Assembly (NCBI GenBank): GCA_018663505.1
Contig: JABJQG010000058.1
Coordinates: forward strand, 1 to 64,000
DNA from: Pseudobdellovibrionaceae bacterium
Lineage (GTDB): Bacteria; Bdellovibrionota; Bdellovibrionia; Bdellovibrionales; UBA1609
Direction of reading: 5' to 3'
Length of the DNA stretch: 64,000 bases
The position numbers were made by a program, and so were the translations under genes. This document shows, one piece after another, positions 62,242 through 64,000 of this stretch (positions are counted from its first letter, which is position 1; each line of letters starts with the position of its first letter). Below the pieces are notes generated by a model, which was given only the letters and a program-made list of their open reading frames with translations, was not told where the DNA came from and did no database searches.

Positions 62242-64000
62242 TTCATCTCCTTTATTGATTGTATCTCTGTCTTAAACATCTCTTGTGCTTGTATTATCAT
62301 GGGGTGCTCTTCCACCATCTTACGATTGTCATCAGCCTTTTCTTTAGCTTGAATTTCCGAAGACTGCTTTGGTGTTAAACTTTCAGTTTTTTTTTCACTA
62401 CCCATCTGAATATCAACACTATAACCAGGGCCCCAAAATGTAGTCATATAATTTACAAGTTTTTTCTGAAAATCCTCGTCACCAATACGCTTAAATAAAA
62501 ACTTAACTTTTGGGGGCACACCAATTTTTACATTACGACCGTCAATACCACGCAAATATGTATTTTCTAATTGCGCTCCAATAAGCCCATTTACATTTTT
62601 AATTCTTAAAACTAAATCGTGCCATCGAGCATCCGGTGAAGAATTTTCTGTAACTTTAGCAGCAGGTTTTTGATCTACAATTGCTGTGGCCTTTTCTCTT
62701 ACAGAATCACCTGAGTGATTTTCTTTAACCACTTCTCTAGGCTCAGCTGGGTGCTTTTTAGCTAGTTTCAATTCTTCAGTTCGGGGGTCCACAGACTGAG
62801 TTACCGGTCTTTGCCTGACCGTACGATCCATGGGTTTATTTTCCACGTTGCCATCAACCGATCTACTTGGTGCTGTTTTTTTTACATCAAAATTTTTCGT
62901 AGGCGCAACATTTGGAATTGTTTTGCTTGTAATATTTGTTTTTTCCGCTGGAGAGGAAAAATTTCTTGAAGGTTTAGGTGTAGGAGACCGTACAACTGGA
63001 GTCCTAGGCACCTGAGGCTGACTGCCCCCCACTCCTGCGTCTGAAGAGCCTTTAGCTAAAGCTAATAGATTTTCGATCCTTGGAGCTTGGCTCATTCTTA
63101 ACAGAAGCATTTCTAAAACGACCTGAGCATTTTCAGAACGAGAAATATCATTAGCGCCTTTTAAAGCCATATCAAAAAGTAAATGTATGTCCTCTTGAGT
63201 CAGGCTTGCAGAAAGGTCTATCAAGTACCGCACTTCTGATTCTGGTAAATCCACAATATCAAAACTTTTTTCACCACAAGCTTTAACCAAGAGAAAATTT
63301 CTAATTTCTTCTAAGAGTTCTTTAATAAATATTTTTGAATCCACACCCGAGGTATAAATTTTAGCAACAATCTCTAAAACCTTCTGCTGATCCCTGTGCA
63401 CAAAGGCATTGAGAAGCTCAGTCAGTAATACTCGATCTGTAAGTCCTAAGACATCCACAACCTTCTCTAAAGTCACCTCTTTACCACTAAATGTAATAAC
63501 CTGATCTAAAAGGGATTGGCTATCTCGCAAAGATCCATCCCCTTGGCGAGCCACCATCCATAAGGCTTCTTCCGAAATTTTCACTCCGTCAGCTTCAGAA
63601 ATTTCAGACAAGCGAGAGGCTATTAATTTAATAGGAATTCGACGAAAATCAAAACGCTGGCAACGTGATAAAATAGTATTTGGAATTTTTTGAACCTCAG
63701 TGGTAGCCATAATAAACACAACATGATCCGGCGGTTCCTCTAAGGTTTTTAATAAGGCATTAAAAGCACTAGTGGAAAGCATATGCACTTCATCAATAAT
63801 ATAAACCTTATGCTTTCCAAAAGAAGGCATATAGCCTACGCTCTCGCGCAGTTCACGAATGGACTCAACTCCGTTATTGGAAGCCCCATCAATTTCCATG
63901 ACATTCAAACTGCGGCCTCTAGAAATATCTTGGCATTCTGTACACTCATCACAAGGTATAAAATCTTTAGCATGAGGGCATCTTAGGGCTTTTGCTAAAA
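62238..64000 (-). CDS. dnaX: DNA polymerase III tau/gamma subunit (partial)
   Basis: The clamp-loader ATPase, cut at the right edge; the reading frame is open up to base 64000. The visible part begins in the zinc module (RCPHAKDFIPCDECTECQDI, as Cys-x(n)-CDEC-TEC), then EIDGASNNGVESIRE, DEVHMLST (Walker B), TTEVQKIPNTILSRCQ (sensor 1), and GDGSLRDSQSLLDQ (sensor 2). After the collar domain comes a 150-residue low-complexity linker rich in Pro, Lys and Thr, then a tau-like C-terminal domain. The N-terminal Walker A and start are outside the window. Confidence 0.95.
   Translation of the reverse strand, partial: LAKALRCPHAKDFIPCDECTECQDISRGRSLNVMEIDGASNNGVESIRELRESVGYMPSFGKHKVYIIDEVHMLSTSAFNALLKTLEEPPDHVVFIMATTEVQKIPNTILSRCQRFDFRRIPIKLIASRLSEISEADGVKISEEALWMVARQGDGSLRDSQSLLDQVITFSGKEVTLEKVVDVLGLTDRVLLTELLNAFVHRDQQKVLEIVAKIYTSGVDSKIFIKELLEEIRNFLLVKACGEKSFDIVDLPESEVRYLIDLSASLTQEDIHLLFDMALKGANDISRSENAQVVLEMLLLRMSQAPRIENLLALAKGSSDAGVGGSQPQVPRTPVVRSPTPKPSRNFSSPAEKTNITSKTIPNVAPTKNFDVKKTAPSRSVDGNVENKPMDRTVRQRPVTQSVDPRTEELKLAKKHPAEPREVVKENHSGDSVREKATAIVDQKPAAKVTENSSPDARWHDLVLRIKNVNGLIGAQLENTYLRGIDGRNVKIGVPPKVKFLFKRIGDEDFQKKLVNYMTTFWGPGYSVDIQMGSEKKTESLTPKQSSEIQAKEKADDNRKMVEEHPMIIQAQEMFKTEIQSIKEMK

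Overview
The window is a 64 kb stretch of an AT-rich, Gram-negative chromosome. Lipoproteins with lipoboxes, outer-membrane barrels, a Wzx/Wzc-type polysaccharide locus, an MglA polarity GTPase beside recR-ybaB-dnaX, a PilZ protein, a PIF1-like helicase and a HAD 5'-nucleotidase together suggest the Bdellovibrionota or a related former deltaproteobacterial lineage. That placement is inference; no 16S rRNA gene is present.

Layout. 0-6 kb: a partial C-terminus, tRNA-Leu(GAG), a Ppx/GppA phosphatase converging on a SixA phosphatase, a 2OG-Fe(II) oxygenase, HPPD (tyrosine catabolism) and the GTPase TypA/BipA, whose 5' end appears frameshifted. 6-13 kb: a secreted alpha/beta hydrolase, then a minus-strand operon of flavoprotein disulfide reductase, aldehyde dehydrogenase, PuuA-type glutamine synthetase and Fe-alcohol dehydrogenase, with a palindromic operator candidate upstream. 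13-26.6 kb: a surface polysaccharide locus with the three UDP-L-FucNAc enzymes (CapE, CapF, CapG), a WbuB-like transferase, a BY-kinase/Wzz protein, Wzx, a WecA-type initiating transferase and further glycosyltransferases. 26.8-34 kb: RNase HI, RNase P RNA, a glutaminyl cyclase, a methyltransferase, small envelope proteins, a winged-helix regulator and a phosphoesterase. 34-39.5 kb: a leucine-degradation (liu) operon with split methylcrotonyl-CoA carboxylase alpha subunit. 41.8-45.3 kb: a pantothenate operon panG-panB-panC-coaX-panD. 45.6-50.7 kb: nucleotidase, rhodanese, helicase, GNAT and RibD. 50.8-58.3 kb: a signalling operon (GHKL ATPase, STAS, CheA-like kinase, CheY-like regulator) running into a large secreted HExxH-type protein with a predicted propeller and barrel. 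59-64 kb: PilZ, then nadA, mglA, recR, ybaB and dnaX.

The most unusual material is non-coding. Two intergenic loci 10 kb apart (48.73-48.96 and 58.69-58.97 kb) each hold an inverted pair of the same two-hairpin element. All four copies keep an 11-position stem with a CGA loop, an 8-nt linker and a second 7-8 bp stem, while stem bases change in compensatory fashion; the two copies of each pair face each other across 41-42 nt. A second family (32.65 and 61.74 kb) has a shared core inside long inverted arms that are unique to each locus yet complementary. A 34-bp perfect inverted repeat lies at 45.48 kb. These structures, and the signalling operon, are the best candidates for something undescribed.
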